Under the pieces are notes generated by a model that saw only the letters and a program-made list of their open reading frames with translations, searched no databases and was not told the origin of the DNA. Below are positions 15,679-25,446 of a DNA stretch of 64,000 bases, piece by piece. Within the stretch, counting starts at the first letter, position 1. Each line of letters starts with the position of its first letter. This DNA comes from Bacteroidota bacterium (GTDB lineage Bacteria; Bacteroidota; JABWAT01): the NCBI GenBank assembly GCA_020161835.1, contig JAIUNL010000005.1, forward strand, positions 1 through 64,000, in the 5' to 3' direction. A program made the translations under genes and the position numbers.

Positions 15679-16608
15679 ATGCAGAAAATTATATATCTTT
15701 TTTTGTTTCTTACCATTTCAAGTATTTCAAATGCTCAAATAAATCATTCTGATTCAACTGTGCAAATAATAGCTTACTGGGTAAAAGGTGATTCAGATAC
15801 CTATAGTATTTCACATGAAAAGTTTAAAGTAAAAGATGGAGATACATCAAAAACCGAAATTATTTCATACGATGCTGTTCTTTCAATCATAGATTCTACA
15901 GATGAAGGTTATACCTGTTCATGGAAGACAATCAATTTGCGAACTGAAAATGTGAATGATTTATTAAATAAAATACTAAAACAGTCCGAAAATATTACGT
16001 TGATATTTAAAACAAACACATTAGGTTCTTTCCTTGAAGTTTCCAATTGGGAAGAAATTCGAAACGAAATAAACAAAGCCTTTGATGAAATTAACAAACA
16101 ATTTGAAAATAATCCTGAATCTACAAAGCTAGTTACCCCTATGATTGAAAAGTTCCGTCAAATTTATGGAACAAAAGAAGGAATAGAGACCTATGCAATT
16201 GAAGAAGTAAAAATTATGCTTTCATTTTATGGCTATAAATATAAACTTGGTGAAGAATTTGCAGATTCAATTAAAATACCAAACGCTTACGGAGATGTTC
16301 CTTTTGATGCCGGTGTTTTGAGTTATCTTGATGAAATTGATTCTCTTAACAACACTTATACTATCAAACGTGAACAACGTGTAAATGGTGAACAATTAGA
16401 AGCCGCAGTAAAGGGGTTTTTTATTTCAACTATTGGAGATAATCAGGAGGCCAAAGATGAAATATTGAAATTGGAAAATTTTTCAAACACAATGTATTCG
16501 GGAGCCATGATTCACGACACTGGATGGGTATTAGAAGGGTGGAATATCAAAAAAACTAAAGTCGAAAATACTGAATCGGTAGAATCAATTTTCATCGATA
16601 TAAAATGA
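15679..16608 (+). CDS. Exported protein of unknown function (cassette)
   Basis: A 309-residue protein with a signal peptide (MQKIIYLFLFLTISSISNAQ). The mature part is beta-rich near its start (VQIIAYWVKGDSDTYSISH), has a helical centre (EIRNEINKAFDEINKQFE) and a C-terminal part with AAVKGFFISTIGDNQEAKDE. I recognise no family; it resembles uncharacterised exported Bacteroidota proteins of about 300 residues. Probably periplasmic. It lies between two decayed attC sites, so its cassette is probably no longer mobile. Confidence 0.6.
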   Translation: MQKIIYLFLFLTISSISNAQINHSDSTVQIIAYWVKGDSDTYSISHEKFKVKDGDTSKTEIISYDAVLSIIDSTDEGYTCSWKTINLRTENVNDLLNKILKQSENITLIFKTNTLGSFLEVSNWEEIRNEINKAFDEINKQFENNPESTKLVTPMIEKFRQIYGTKEGIETYAIEEVKIMLSFYGYKYKLGEEFADSIKIPNAYGDVPFDAGVLSYLDEIDSLNNTYTIKREQRVNGEQLEAAVKGFFISTIGDNQEAKDEILKLENFSNTMYSGAMIHDTGWVLEGWNIKKTKVENTESVESIFIDIK

Positions 16609-16616
16609 GAAGAAAT

Positions 16617-16680
16617 AATTTCAACTATCACTTTCCTCTGAATATTGTTTGGCTTGGTTTATTGAAAGTTCAACATTTTC
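16617..16680 (+). repeat. attC remnant 17 (left half)
   Basis: AATTTCAACTATCACTTTCC, then TTTGGCTTGGTTTATTGAAAG and TTCAACATTTT align with the left and centre of the other sites. The right half has no recognisable L' or R'. Confidence 0.5.
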
Positions 16681-16755
16681 CAGAAGATTATTACCTTTAG
16701 AATGGTAAGCGGCAAACTAAAGAAACCCTGATTTTACATTATTTAAGGTACCATA

Positions 16756-17443
16756 ATGACATTATTTATTGGCTTTTTGGTACTTTTTTCGTTTTTCAAT
16801 CATCCGGATTCAATAAATTCCGCCAGTTTTGAAGAAACAAATTATGACCTATTCAAATAAACTGACAATCTTACTGCTGTCGACCACACTCATTTACTGG
16901 ATAGTTTGAAAAATTTTGGGACTACTGATTTTTTTCTATTGAGAATGTCATATTCAAACTACCATGTATAGTCCATATTCATCTTTTGAAAGCACGATGA
17001 TGGATACGGTTTTAAAATCATTGGATAAAAAGAACCCAACGAAGGCCATGGGTTTTATAAATGCCATCCATGATAAAAATTTTTGTTATATAAAATCCCA
17101 CTTATATGCCTTCAATATTTATAAGGAATTGATGGATACGGTTAGGTATAATTTTCATAAATATGTTTATAATGAACTTTTAAAATCAATTGAACAATCT
17201 GATACTGGTAAAAATGAAAGAAACGCTTATTTCGTAATTGCAGTTAACGAAGAATATGCCTTTATGAGATGGAATGGATTCAGGTTGGTTCAACAATCTT
17301 TAGTATCAAAAGACAATTTTAGTTTTGATTTAATGGAACTCACAATTATGGAAAGTAACTGTACCAATAGGTTTGATCTTGTTTTACAAAATGAAAGAGC
17401 TGTCGTTTTTTTTAAGCAGGATCGAATTCATTATGCAACCTAA
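16756..17443 (+). pseudogene. DUF4919-like exported protein, frameshifted
   Basis: The frame from ATG 16756 encodes a signal-like start (MTLFIGFLVLFSFF), meets TAA at 16858-16860, and continues in frame as HTHLLDSLKNFGTTDFFLLR. It then shifts by one base near 16965, after which the frame of 16964-17443 gives YSPYSSFESTMMD, KNERNAYFVIAVNEEYAFMR and GFRLVQQSL. This pattern resembles DUF4919 proteins of Bacteroidota. Two lesions make it a pseudogene; alternatively only the 159-codon right part is expressed. It sits at the decayed right end of the array. Confidence 0.5.
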
Positions 17444-17603
17444 TTTGTGTATTTTTCTGGAGAAAAAAACACAGATAGGGTAAATGAAAATCTAAACCGT
17501 ATGAGGTAATATATTTCCCGTATTGGATAATTTATCCATAAAGGTATGTGATGATTTTTTCGTTTCGTGAAATGAAAAACCGAATTCAATTGGTGGGTAT
17601 TAA

Positions 17604-18572
17604 ATGAATTATTTTATTGTTTTTACATTCTTTTTAATCTTGTTTTCTGGTTGCCAACCTGATGAAAAAGGTATCACATCAAGTGAAAATATTTTCAATC
17701 TGCCATCAAATCCTTTCCCGTACAATCAAGCGGTTGACCAGCCGACAGAACTAACATTGAAATGGAGACGTCAAAACCCAGACAATCAAAAAATAACGTA
17801 TAATGTGTATTTTGGGAAAGAGAAATCACTTCAGGTTCCAATTCAGGAAAAATTGACAGACACCCTTTGTAAAATCTCTGATATTTTTCCAAATACTGTT
17901 TACTTTTGGCGAATAGGAGTTAATACTTCAAGTGGTGAAACCCATTCAGGACCGATTTGGCAATTCAAAACACAATACTCAGGTAAATTGTCCTTTAATG
18001 GATATACCTATAATACGGTTGGAATCGGGATACAGGAATGGACAGTAGAAAATCTTAGAACTACAAAGTATAACGACGGAACTTCGATTTTAAATTTGAC
18101 TGATAATTCAAACTGGGTGTCCAATAAATCGGGGGCATTTTGTTCATATAATAATGATGATTCAAATGTAGAAAAATACGGTTACCTTTATAATTTTTAT
18201 GCGGTAAATTCCGGTAAACTTGCACCACTAACAGGTGGATGGCATGTACCTTCAGATACTGACTGGGTTGACCTGAAAAATTTTGCGGGTGACAATTCGG
18301 GTACAAAATTGAAATCAAAATATGATTGGGGTTCGGAAGGAAATGGTACCGATGATTTTGGCTTTAGTGCACTCCCAGGAGGTGGAAGACTCTATGGAAA
18401 TGGAAATTTTCTGAACATCGGAAATTATGGTTATTGGTGGAGTTCATCTGTAAAAGATACAAATTATGCGGTTTTTCAATATTTATATGTATACTCAGCT
18501 AAAGCTATAATAAGTCATAATAATAGACGGGAAGGGTTTTCAGTACGTTTAGTCAGGCATTCGAAAAACTGA
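17604..18572 (+). CDS. FISUMP-domain lipoprotein
   Basis: A 322-residue protein with a lipoprotein signal (MNYFIVFTFFLILFSGC, cysteine at residue 17). Residues 30-120 form a fibronectin type III-like domain (LKWRRQNPDNQKITYNVYFG). Residues 130-320 match the Fibrobacter succinogenes major paralogous (FISUMP) domain: IQEWTVENLRTTKYNDG, YGYLYNFYAV, GGWHVPSDTDWVDL, GYWWSSS and FSVRLVRH. Such proteins are surface-exposed lipoproteins of unknown role. No attC is visible beside it, so it may be a fixed chromosomal gene bordering the array or a cassette whose sites have decayed. A 160-base stretch before it holds nothing recognisable. Confidence 0.8.
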   Translation: MNYFIVFTFFLILFSGCQPDEKGITSSENIFNLPSNPFPYNQAVDQPTELTLKWRRQNPDNQKITYNVYFGKEKSLQVPIQEKLTDTLCKISDIFPNTVYFWRIGVNTSSGETHSGPIWQFKTQYSGKLSFNGYTYNTVGIGIQEWTVENLRTTKYNDGTSILNLTDNSNWVSNKSGAFCSYNNDDSNVEKYGYLYNFYAVNSGKLAPLTGGWHVPSDTDWVDLKNFAGDNSGTKLKSKYDWGSEGNGTDDFGFSALPGGGRLYGNGNFLNIGNYGYWWSSSVKDTNYAVFQYLYVYSAKAIISHNNRREGFSVRLVRHSKN

Positions 18573-18656
18573 TTTAGCCAGGCACTGAATTAATTTCGAC
18601 TTGTAAACCCAATCCTAATTTTATTATTTTACATAAAAAACGAAAAATTAAAAGTC

Positions 18657-20450
18657 TTACCATGTCAGTCCATAACCATAAGGGAATTGAACTGAAATTC
18701 CGTTTGAAGGACCGTTTACGGGAATCTGACTCATGGAAGCCGGCCATGTGTGGGGTAATTTCCCTGTTGGTTTGTAATCACCAAATAAAATATCTGTAAC
18801 GCCATCCCCTTCTGAACCTGGAAGCCAGGCTGCAATAATGGCGTCACAATCATCAATGATGTTACTGATTATCAAAGGCCGACCTGACATGAGAATGAGC
18901 ACTACGGGGATTTTGTTCGTTTTAAAACTCTTGATCATGGCAACATCAGAAGATTTCAAAGACAGGTCAGTTCTGTCACCGGCGCCTTCGGCGTAGGGTT
19001 CTTCACCGATAACCACAATGGCAAGCTGAAAAGCAGTAACTTCAGTTCCATCTTCAATAAAATAAACTGAATTTTCTCCGACAACCTTTTGGATTGCCTT
19101 ATATACAGTTGTTCCTTTTGTAATTGGCCCTGAGCCACCTTGCCATTCCATTGTCCAGCCCCCACTCTGATAACCGATATTATCACCATGACTTCCTGTT
19201 AACAAAATGGAAGAACGGGACTTTGACAACGGAAGAATGTTATTATCATTCTTCAAAACTACCAGCGATTTTCTGACAGCCTCACGTGCCACTAACCGAT
19301 GCGCATCTGACCCAACTGTTCCGGTAAGTGACCTTTCCGTTTTTGTCTTTTCCCACAATCCGAGACGATATTTTACTGTAAGAATTCTGCGGACTGCATC
19401 GTCAATACGGGTTATAGGTATTTTATTGGTTTCAACCAGATTCTTCAAGGCAGATATAAATTCCTTGTAATTATCCGGAAGCATGATGATATCAAGACCG
19501 GCGTTGATACTGTTTGTAATCTGATCATCATTTGAACCTGGAAGTTGGCGGATAGCTGCCCAGTCAGAAACGAGAAGTCCGTCAAACTTTTTTTCATTTT
19601 TAAGAACTGAAGTGAGCCAGTACGCACTGCCATGCATTTTTTGTCCGTTAATAGAGCTGTAAGATGCCATAACGGTTTGGACTCCGGCACCAATTGCGCC
19701 ATCATACGGAGAAAGGTGAATTGTGCGAATCGTTTCCTCATCCAGAATCACATCACCCTGATCTTTTCCGTTTTGGGTACCGCCATCAGCGACAAAATGT
19801 TTGGCACAGGCGAGAACTGAGGTTTTAGAAGTCAGGGTTGTGCCTTGAAGTCCTCTTACCGAAGCAGCACCCAGTTCATTCACAAGATCGGGCATTTCAC
19901 CAAAACCCTCATAGGTTCTCCCCCATCTTTCATCCTGCGGAACTGCAATACAGGGAGCAAAAGTCCAATGGATTCCTGCGCCAGCGACTTCCTCTGCTGT
20001 TATCTTTGCAACTCTTTCAACCAATGCAGCATCCCGGGTTGCACCAAGTCCGATATTGTGGGGGAAAATGACAGCATCCAAAACATTGTTATTTCCGTGG
20101 ACAGCATCAATTCCATATAATATTGGAATTTTCAAACGGGTTTGAAGGGCATACCCCTGAAAACGGTCAACCATATCAGCCCAACCGGTTGCCCGTCTGT
20201 TTGGAGGTGCAACGCCGCCACCACTGAGAATTGAGCCGAGGTAGTAATCTCTGATGTCTGATTCTTTAAGCAGATTACTTTTATTCACCTGAGTCATCTG
20301 CCCAATTTTTTCGTCCAGCGTCATTTGAGCCAGAAGTTTATTTACTTTTTCGCTGATTGGAAGTCCGGCATCCGGATCACCAGAATCTGATTCTTTGTCT
20401 GCGCAGGAAATGAGGGAAATGGAAAGGAGAAGAAGAAGAATTGGTTTCAT
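18657..20450 (-). CDS. GH3 beta-glucosidase lipoprotein (exo-glucanase type)
   Basis: The start at 20450 gives 597 residues beginning with a lipoprotein signal (MKPILLLLLSISLISC); an ATG 16 codons upstream would add a tail before the signal and is rejected. This is a two-domain GH3 enzyme of the exo-1,3/1,4-beta-glucanase kind. The TIM-barrel domain (30-370) contains KIGQMTQ, YGIDAVHG, KHFVADGG and the nucleophile aspartate in LLVSDWAAI (about 296). The second alpha/beta domain ends in FPYGYGLTW. Being lipidated, it probably cleaves short beta-glucan oligosaccharides at the outer membrane or in the periplasm. It is the last gene of the minus-strand locus, separated from the GH5 gene by 216 bases. 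Confidence 0.9.
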   Translation of the reverse strand: MKPILLLLLSISLISCADKESDSGDPDAGLPISEKVNKLLAQMTLDEKIGQMTQVNKSNLLKESDIRDYYLGSILSGGGVAPPNRRATGWADMVDRFQGYALQTRLKIPILYGIDAVHGNNNVLDAVIFPHNIGLGATRDAALVERVAKITAEEVAGAGIHWTFAPCIAVPQDERWGRTYEGFGEMPDLVNELGAASVRGLQGTTLTSKTSVLACAKHFVADGGTQNGKDQGDVILDEETIRTIHLSPYDGAIGAGVQTVMASYSSINGQKMHGSAYWLTSVLKNEKKFDGLLVSDWAAIRQLPGSNDDQITNSINAGLDIIMLPDNYKEFISALKNLVETNKIPITRIDDAVRRILTVKYRLGLWEKTKTERSLTGTVGSDAHRLVAREAVRKSLVVLKNDNNILPLSKSRSSILLTGSHGDNIGYQSGGWTMEWQGGSGPITKGTTVYKAIQKVVGENSVYFIEDGTEVTAFQLAIVVIGEEPYAEGAGDRTDLSLKSSDVAMIKSFKTNKIPVVLILMSGRPLIISNIIDDCDAIIAAWLPGSEGDGVTDILFGDYKPTGKLPHTWPASMSQIPVNGPSNGISVQFPYGYGLTW

Positions 20451-20584
20451 GGGAAAAGAGTTATAAGTGGTACGTGATATGTGGTACGAAAAAGACAATA
20501 AGTTACAAGTTAAATGTGGCTAAAGCGATGTACGTGGTACGTTATTCGGATGAGTTACAAGTTATAAGTGGAAAGCTGACCACC

Positions 20585-20639
20585 CCATCCCGATCCCGAA
20601 AACGGGATGGGATTTCCCCTCCTTTCAAACTGGAGGGGA
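20585..20639 (-). terminator. Two hairpins downstream of the GH5 gene
   Basis: CCCATCCCG (20585-20593) pairs with CGGGATGGG (20604-20612), and CCCCTCC (20617-20623) pairs with GGAGGGG (20633-20639). They lie 28 bases after the GH5 stop codon and could terminate or protect that transcript. The rest of 20451-20584 contains degenerate GTTATAAGTGGTACGTGATA-like repeats without a gene. Confidence 0.45.
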
Positions 20640-20666
20640 GTTTAAAACTTAACTATTGAACCAAAT

Positions 20667-22682
20667 TTATTTCACTAACTGAACTGGTATGACCTTCATG
20701 CCAAATGCAGTTTCAAGACGAATAAAATAGGTTCCAGACGGTAATCCAGCCGCATCAAAAGTAATTTCATGGTCTCCGGAAGAAAACACCTGATTGGCCA
20801 GTTCTTTTACAGGTTGACCCAGTATATTATAAGCAGCCAGTGTGACCAGACCAGTCTTTGGCAAAGTAAAAGATATCAGAGTTGACGGATTAAACGGATT
20901 CGGATAAGCCGGATTCAGTTTAAATGTTACCGGATTTGATTCGCCACCAACAGAACTTGGTGTAACCAGCTGAAACTCCAAATAATTCAAATTGTAACCG
21001 GCAGATGTAATTTCAATTTTAAAAACCTGAGTTCCAGCCTGAAGAGTCACATTTGGAACTACAATATTTTTCCAGTTCTGCCAGCCACCAGAATTGGGCA
21101 TCGCTTTCGCAGATAAAATAGCCGTTGAGCCTGAATAAAGTGACATCGTTCCAGAAGCGCCACCTGAAGCATACCTGATCAGCAAATTATACTTTCCTGC
21201 AGTTTTTACATTTATGGTATATTTCATCCATTCACCGGTGTTCGTCCAGCCAACATCATAGCCATTTGTATGTGTAATGGCATCTACGCTTTTTTCGATG
21301 TCAACACCATCATTCCGGTAAGTCCAACCGGTATTCCACGAAGCTCCACTGCCCGTATTCTGATAATCCTGATCAAAATAGGCCATATTCTGCGATCCCA
21401 TATCATAATCAACAGCATAAATGCGACCCGGGATTTCATGGTTTTTATATGGATACAATCCTGGTTTAAAAACCTGGTTGAACATGGCATTTAAAACATC
21501 TGTATTTACACGGCAATTTTCAACCTTCAAATTTTCTGCCTGATTTAAAAGGGCAGTCATTGCCACCGATTCACTGGGTTTTGCTGCTGTTCCAGACCAA
21601 TATTTGAGCAGTAAATCGAAACCCGGATCCTTTTTTACACTCCAGATACTTTGGGCACCTTCAATTTTTTTGATCGTCCACCATGACCAGCCAATTTTAG
21701 CAACTTCAAAGGTTCTGATCATGTTGGTAAACCAGGGATTAGAATTTTCACCAGATTCGCCACACCATAATGGGACCTGTTCCTGATTTCTGAGGTTAAG
21801 AAGATATTGAATGGAAGAAGAATTGGTTTCGGCCCAATACCGGTGAAAGGAATACACCATATTGGAATCCCATTTTGGTGTAAGTCCTTTAAAATCAGTG
21901 GCATACCAGTTTCCTTCAATAAAAAGAATGTGGTTTGTATCTACTTCCCGGATGGTATTTGTGATATTGATGTAAATTTCACGAAGAAGTGCATTGACTG
22001 GACCAAGATCCCAGGCCGGTTCATTGATCAGATCATATCCACCCACAGTTGTTTCATCTTTGTATCTTTCTGCAATTTTCCGCCAGATTTGAACCGTGCG
22101 AATCCGGTAAGATTCTTCCTGCCACAAACGGGCCTGACCGTCACTGTCACTGATGGGTCCGTCATTCTGGGAGCCAGGAGCACAATGCATATCCAGGATT
22201 ACATACATGCCGTTGGCCTTACACCAGGTTATGACTGAGTCAAATTGGGCAAATCCGGGTTCAAGCCAAACTCCCGGCTGATCAGGCGGAGTCAATTTAT
22301 CCCAATGGAAAACAAACCGAACGGAATTGAATCCGAATTCTTTCAAATCATCAATATCAGCTTTGGTGACAAAATTCTCTTCATATTTCTGATAGAAGAG
22401 TTTCCGGTTTTCAACGCCAACCAGTGATTCAATTTTATTCCGGATTTGGGTTGGCGAGTTTGCAAAACCTGACGTCCCCAGCATATAACCTTCAGGGACC
22501 AGCCACCCGCCTAGGCCCATTCCACGAAGAAGAACTTCGCCGTTATCGTTGATAATTTTAGTTCCCTGCGTTCTGAGAAAACCCTGAGCCGAAACAGTTG
22601 AAACTGAAAAAAGAACCCCAAGTAAAATGGGGAGAATTTCCCTGATGAATATTTTTGTAACCGGAAACGAAGAATTTCTCAT
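20667..22682 (-). CDS. GH5 glucanase with CBM6 and T9SS sorting domain
   Basis: 671 residues. Signal peptide at 1-32, GH5 catalytic domain at about 34-370, CBM6-like domain at about 425-565 (NTGWTYRNDGVDIE, GEWMKYTINVKTAGKYNLLI) and a type IX sorting domain at about 585-671 (YPNPFNPSTLISF). The acid/base glutamate is in YDLINEP (about 221) and the nucleophile in LWCGESGEN (about 309); the GLGGWLVPEGY start resembles exo-1,3-beta-glucanases. Expected on the cell surface. Its ATG overlaps the stop of the preceding GH3 gene (ATGA), so the two are translationally coupled. Confidence 0.9.
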   Translation of the reverse strand: MRNSSFPVTKIFIREILPILLGVLFSVSTVSAQGFLRTQGTKIINDNGEVLLRGMGLGGWLVPEGYMLGTSGFANSPTQIRNKIESLVGVENRKLFYQKYEENFVTKADIDDLKEFGFNSVRFVFHWDKLTPPDQPGVWLEPGFAQFDSVITWCKANGMYVILDMHCAPGSQNDGPISDSDGQARLWQEESYRIRTVQIWRKIAERYKDETTVGGYDLINEPAWDLGPVNALLREIYINITNTIREVDTNHILFIEGNWYATDFKGLTPKWDSNMVYSFHRYWAETNSSSIQYLLNLRNQEQVPLWCGESGENSNPWFTNMIRTFEVAKIGWSWWTIKKIEGAQSIWSVKKDPGFDLLLKYWSGTAAKPSESVAMTALLNQAENLKVENCRVNTDVLNAMFNQVFKPGLYPYKNHEIPGRIYAVDYDMGSQNMAYFDQDYQNTGSGASWNTGWTYRNDGVDIEKSVDAITHTNGYDVGWTNTGEWMKYTINVKTAGKYNLLIRYASGGASGTMSLYSGSTAILSAKAMPNSGGWQNWKNIVVPNVTLQAGTQVFKIEITSAGYNLNYLEFQLVTPSSVGGESNPVTFKLNPAYPNPFNPSTLISFTLPKTGLVTLAAYNILGQPVKELANQVFSSGDHEITFDAAGLPSGTYFIRLETAFGMKVIPVQLVK

Positions 22683-25135
22683 AATTTAACCATCGATTTT
22701 GTTTTAATATCTCTTGATGAAGAGCCTGTGAGCAATTCATAATTTCCAGGGGAAAGTACCCATGAGGCTGTTTTTACATCATACCAGGAAAACGATCTTG
22801 TATTCAGTTCCATTGAAACTGTACGGGTTTCACCAGGCTGAAGGTTTACTTTTGAAAAGCCCTTTAGTTCCTTTTCTGGGCGATCAACAGGTGGATTGAC
22901 TGGTTTTACATAAAGTTGAACGACTTCAGATCCGGCACGTTTACCGGTATTGGTTACATCTACTGAAACCCGGATTTTGTTATTTCCAAGATTTTCAACT
23001 TTCATCCCGGAATAACTGAAAGTGGTGTAAGAAAGTCCGAAACCGAACGGAAACAGCGGTGTTTTTGCTTTGGAATCAAACCAGCGGTAACCGACGTAGA
23101 TCCCTTCTTCGTAAGTCACACTATCTTTTCCGGGAAAATTTCCGTAGGCATTGCAATCTTCCCAGGATTTTGGAAAAGTTGTAGTTAACCTTCCTGAAGG
23201 ATTATGGTTTCCAAAAAGAATATCAGTAATCGGGTGACCGGCATCCTGTCCGGGAAACCAGGTTTCAAGGAGAGCTGGGATGTCGTCAATCCAGTCAGAC
23301 ATAAGAACTGCAGCACCGGAATTCAGAACTACAATCGTTTTTGGATTAACTTTTGCAACAGCTTTAATCAGGTTTATCTGCTCTTCAGGCAGAGTTATTT
23401 CCTTCCGGTCAAATCCTTCTGATTCAACATTATAAGAACTTCCCACACAAATCACTGCAATTTCAGAAGCCTTTGCAGCCTTTACAGCATCCGTAAGAAA
23501 ATCTGAACCAGGTAAAAGCCAGCCTAACTTCAGGACAGCACCACCCCCATTTTCATAAAATTCAACTTTAAGAGAGACCGATTTCCCTGCCTCAAATTTA
23601 TATTTTGCTGAACGTGTTTCAGGTCCATGATCCGTCCAATGATCAATCACCAGTTTTTCGTCAATCCAAACCCGGATACCGTCATCACTAAGTCCGTCAA
23701 GTTGAAAGTCACCTGAAACAGGTGGAACAAGTTCGCCGGTTAATCTGACCGAATAATTGTCTTTACCAATTCCTGGAGCAGGAATTTCATCACCCCAATC
23801 AAAATTGATTTGAGATTCGGCCCGTGAAAGTGAAGGCTTCCCTTCTAATTTCTGATTGGAGAAATAGTCAGCTTTCAGGTTTTTAAAATACTTGGGTTCA
23901 ACTGGTTTTACATCTCCGGGAATTGTGGCACCCGGTGCATAGATGACTTTGAATTTACCAGCACCCACTTCATTAAACGCATCCAGCGGACTCACAGAAA
24001 AATATGGAAGAACCATTGAACTTCCACCACCACCTGTTCGGGCAGAAGCAGCATTTGGACCGATAACAGCCACAGATTGGATTTTGCTGATATCCAGCGG
24101 AAGCAAATCTTTTTCATTCTTCAACAATACAATTGATTCTGTTGCAGCTTTTCGAGCCAGATACTGATGTTCTTTTGTATTGAGGGCAGTTGGCAATGAA
24201 CCCGGAACCCGGTCAAACAAACCCGAAATCATCATCACCCTGATCAGACGGGCAATTTTGTCATCCACGACAGTAACGGGCAATTTTCCTGAATCTAAAT
24301 ATGGTTTCAGGTTTTTTTCATTTAGAAAGTCACCTTTTGGCATTTCGAGGTCAGTTCCACCAAGTGCAACATCCAGATCACCATGAACGGCACCCCAATC
24401 AGAAACCACAAACCCGCGGAATCCCCATTCTTTTTTCAGGACTTCATTCAACAAATGATTATTTGCAGTGGCATAAGGTCCGTTAAGCCGGTTGTAGGAC
24501 GCCATAATCGTCCAGGTATCAGCTTCTTTAACAATAGTTTCAAATGCCGGCCAGTAAATTTCACGCATTGCACGTTCTGAAACCTTTACATTGATCGTCA
24601 TCCGTTCGTGTTCCTGGTTATTTACAGCGAAATGCTTTGTTGAAGTTATAACTCCCATCCGTTGAACACCTTTAACCCAGGCAACTCCGAGCCGGCCAGA
24701 GAGGAACGGATCTTCACCATACGACTCAAAATTACGTCCGCCATGCGGAACCCGGTGAATATTGATGCAAGGACCTAACAACATATCCCGTTCTTTTGCG
24801 AGAGTTTCAAGTCCCATTGCCTGACCAACTTTTCTTGTGAGAACTGTATCCCAGGTTGCACCCATTGAAATCCCGGATGGAAATGCTGTTGCCTGTCCCC
24901 AGCGAACACCAAGAGGTCCGTCTGTCATTCGAATAGCAGGAATGCCAAGCCGGAGAACCGGTTTGCTATCGAAACCAGTTCCGCCAAGGAGATCAAGTTT
25001 TTCTTCAATTGTTAGCCGGGAAACCAAATCCTTTATCCGTTCTTCAACAGGAAGCTTTTTATTCTGATACTGAAGGGTTTGTGCTGAAAGCAGGAAAGAA
25101 GTAATCAGGGTAAAAAACAGAAGTTTGAATTTCAT
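22679..25135 (-). CDS. GH3 beta-glucosidase with PA14 domain
   Basis: 818 residues, signal peptide MKFKLLFFTLITSFLLSAQ. Order of domains: GH3 barrel (25-300) with TDGPLGVRWG, TKHFAVNNQE and the nucleophile in FVVSDWGAV (about 246); a first part of the second domain with GPNAASARTGGGGSS; a PA14 insert at about 405-545 (KADYFSNQKLEG, GDFQLDGLSDDGIRVWID); the rest of the second domain; and a fibronectin III-like C-terminus (VSVDVTNTGKRAGSEVVQLYV). PA14-bearing GH3 enzymes are typically periplasmic beta-glucosidases, with PA14 shaping the substrate site. It is first of a two-gene operon with GH5 and sits downstream of the tripled operator at 25392-25446. Confidence 0.92.
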   Translation of the reverse strand: MKFKLLFFTLITSFLLSAQTLQYQNKKLPVEERIKDLVSRLTIEEKLDLLGGTGFDSKPVLRLGIPAIRMTDGPLGVRWGQATAFPSGISMGATWDTVLTRKVGQAMGLETLAKERDMLLGPCINIHRVPHGGRNFESYGEDPFLSGRLGVAWVKGVQRMGVITSTKHFAVNNQEHERMTINVKVSERAMREIYWPAFETIVKEADTWTIMASYNRLNGPYATANNHLLNEVLKKEWGFRGFVVSDWGAVHGDLDVALGGTDLEMPKGDFLNEKNLKPYLDSGKLPVTVVDDKIARLIRVMMISGLFDRVPGSLPTALNTKEHQYLARKAATESIVLLKNEKDLLPLDISKIQSVAVIGPNAASARTGGGGSSMVLPYFSVSPLDAFNEVGAGKFKVIYAPGATIPGDVKPVEPKYFKNLKADYFSNQKLEGKPSLSRAESQINFDWGDEIPAPGIGKDNYSVRLTGELVPPVSGDFQLDGLSDDGIRVWIDEKLVIDHWTDHGPETRSAKYKFEAGKSVSLKVEFYENGGGAVLKLGWLLPGSDFLTDAVKAAKASEIAVICVGSSYNVESEGFDRKEITLPEEQINLIKAVAKVNPKTIVVLNSGAAVLMSDWIDDIPALLETWFPGQDAGHPITDILFGNHNPSGRLTTTFPKSWEDCNAYGNFPGKDSVTYEEGIYVGYRWFDSKAKTPLFPFGFGLSYTTFSYSGMKVENLGNNKIRVSVDVTNTGKRAGSEVVQLYVKPVNPPVDRPEKELKGFSKVNLQPGETRTVSMELNTRSFSWYDVKTASWVLSPGNYELLTGSSSRDIKTKSMVKL

Positions 25136-25286
25136 GGCAAGCCAGTGATATGTGATAGGTGATCAGTGATAAGTTTAACAAAAAACCGGGGTAATTCGAC
25201 AGTCCGATTGGACTATCTATCATTCCACTCTGGGTCCGTTTAATTTTCCCAAAAGAGTCAAAGCAAGTCTACACTGAACGGTTAAA

Positions 25287-25446
25287 TTTGATTGCGATTT
25301 ATAAGAAAGGTACAGGAATCATGCCAAAAGATAAAACGGTGTTAAATGCTTCAAAAGTGTGGAACAATGCTGGAAAGGCTTCCATTTTTCTTATCATTTT
25401 GATATGAATATCAATTTGATAATGGCACTTTCTTATCATTTTGATA
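25287..25446 (-). promoter_or_regulatory. Duplicated regulatory module, copy 1 (upstream of GH3-GH5)
   Basis: It holds three 13-bp palindromes TATCANNNTGATA (25392-25404, 25409-25421, 25434-25446), the block GGCTTCCATT (25377-25386), the block GAATCATGCCAAAA (25316-25329) and TTTGATTGCGAT (25287-25298). All recur at 62539-62699 in the same order, the palindromes with exactly the same spacing (17 and 25 bp). Read in gene direction the order is operators, then TTTTGGCATGATTC-CTGTA, then ATCGCAATC. The TGGCATG-N4-CTGTA part resembles a sigma-54 promoter, with departures in both boxes. No gene lies in 25136-25554; TGATA repeats occur at 25145-25172. Confidence 0.7.

Noticed and set aside
1484..16680. 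CRISPR array
   Set aside because: The repeats are about 118 bp, have attC architecture, and are separated by gene-sized segments of very different length.
20451..20584. GTTATAAGTGGTACGTGATATG-like repeats as a regulatory array
   Set aside because: They are irregular, lack constant spacing, and resemble simple degenerate repeats also seen near 25145 and 62930.
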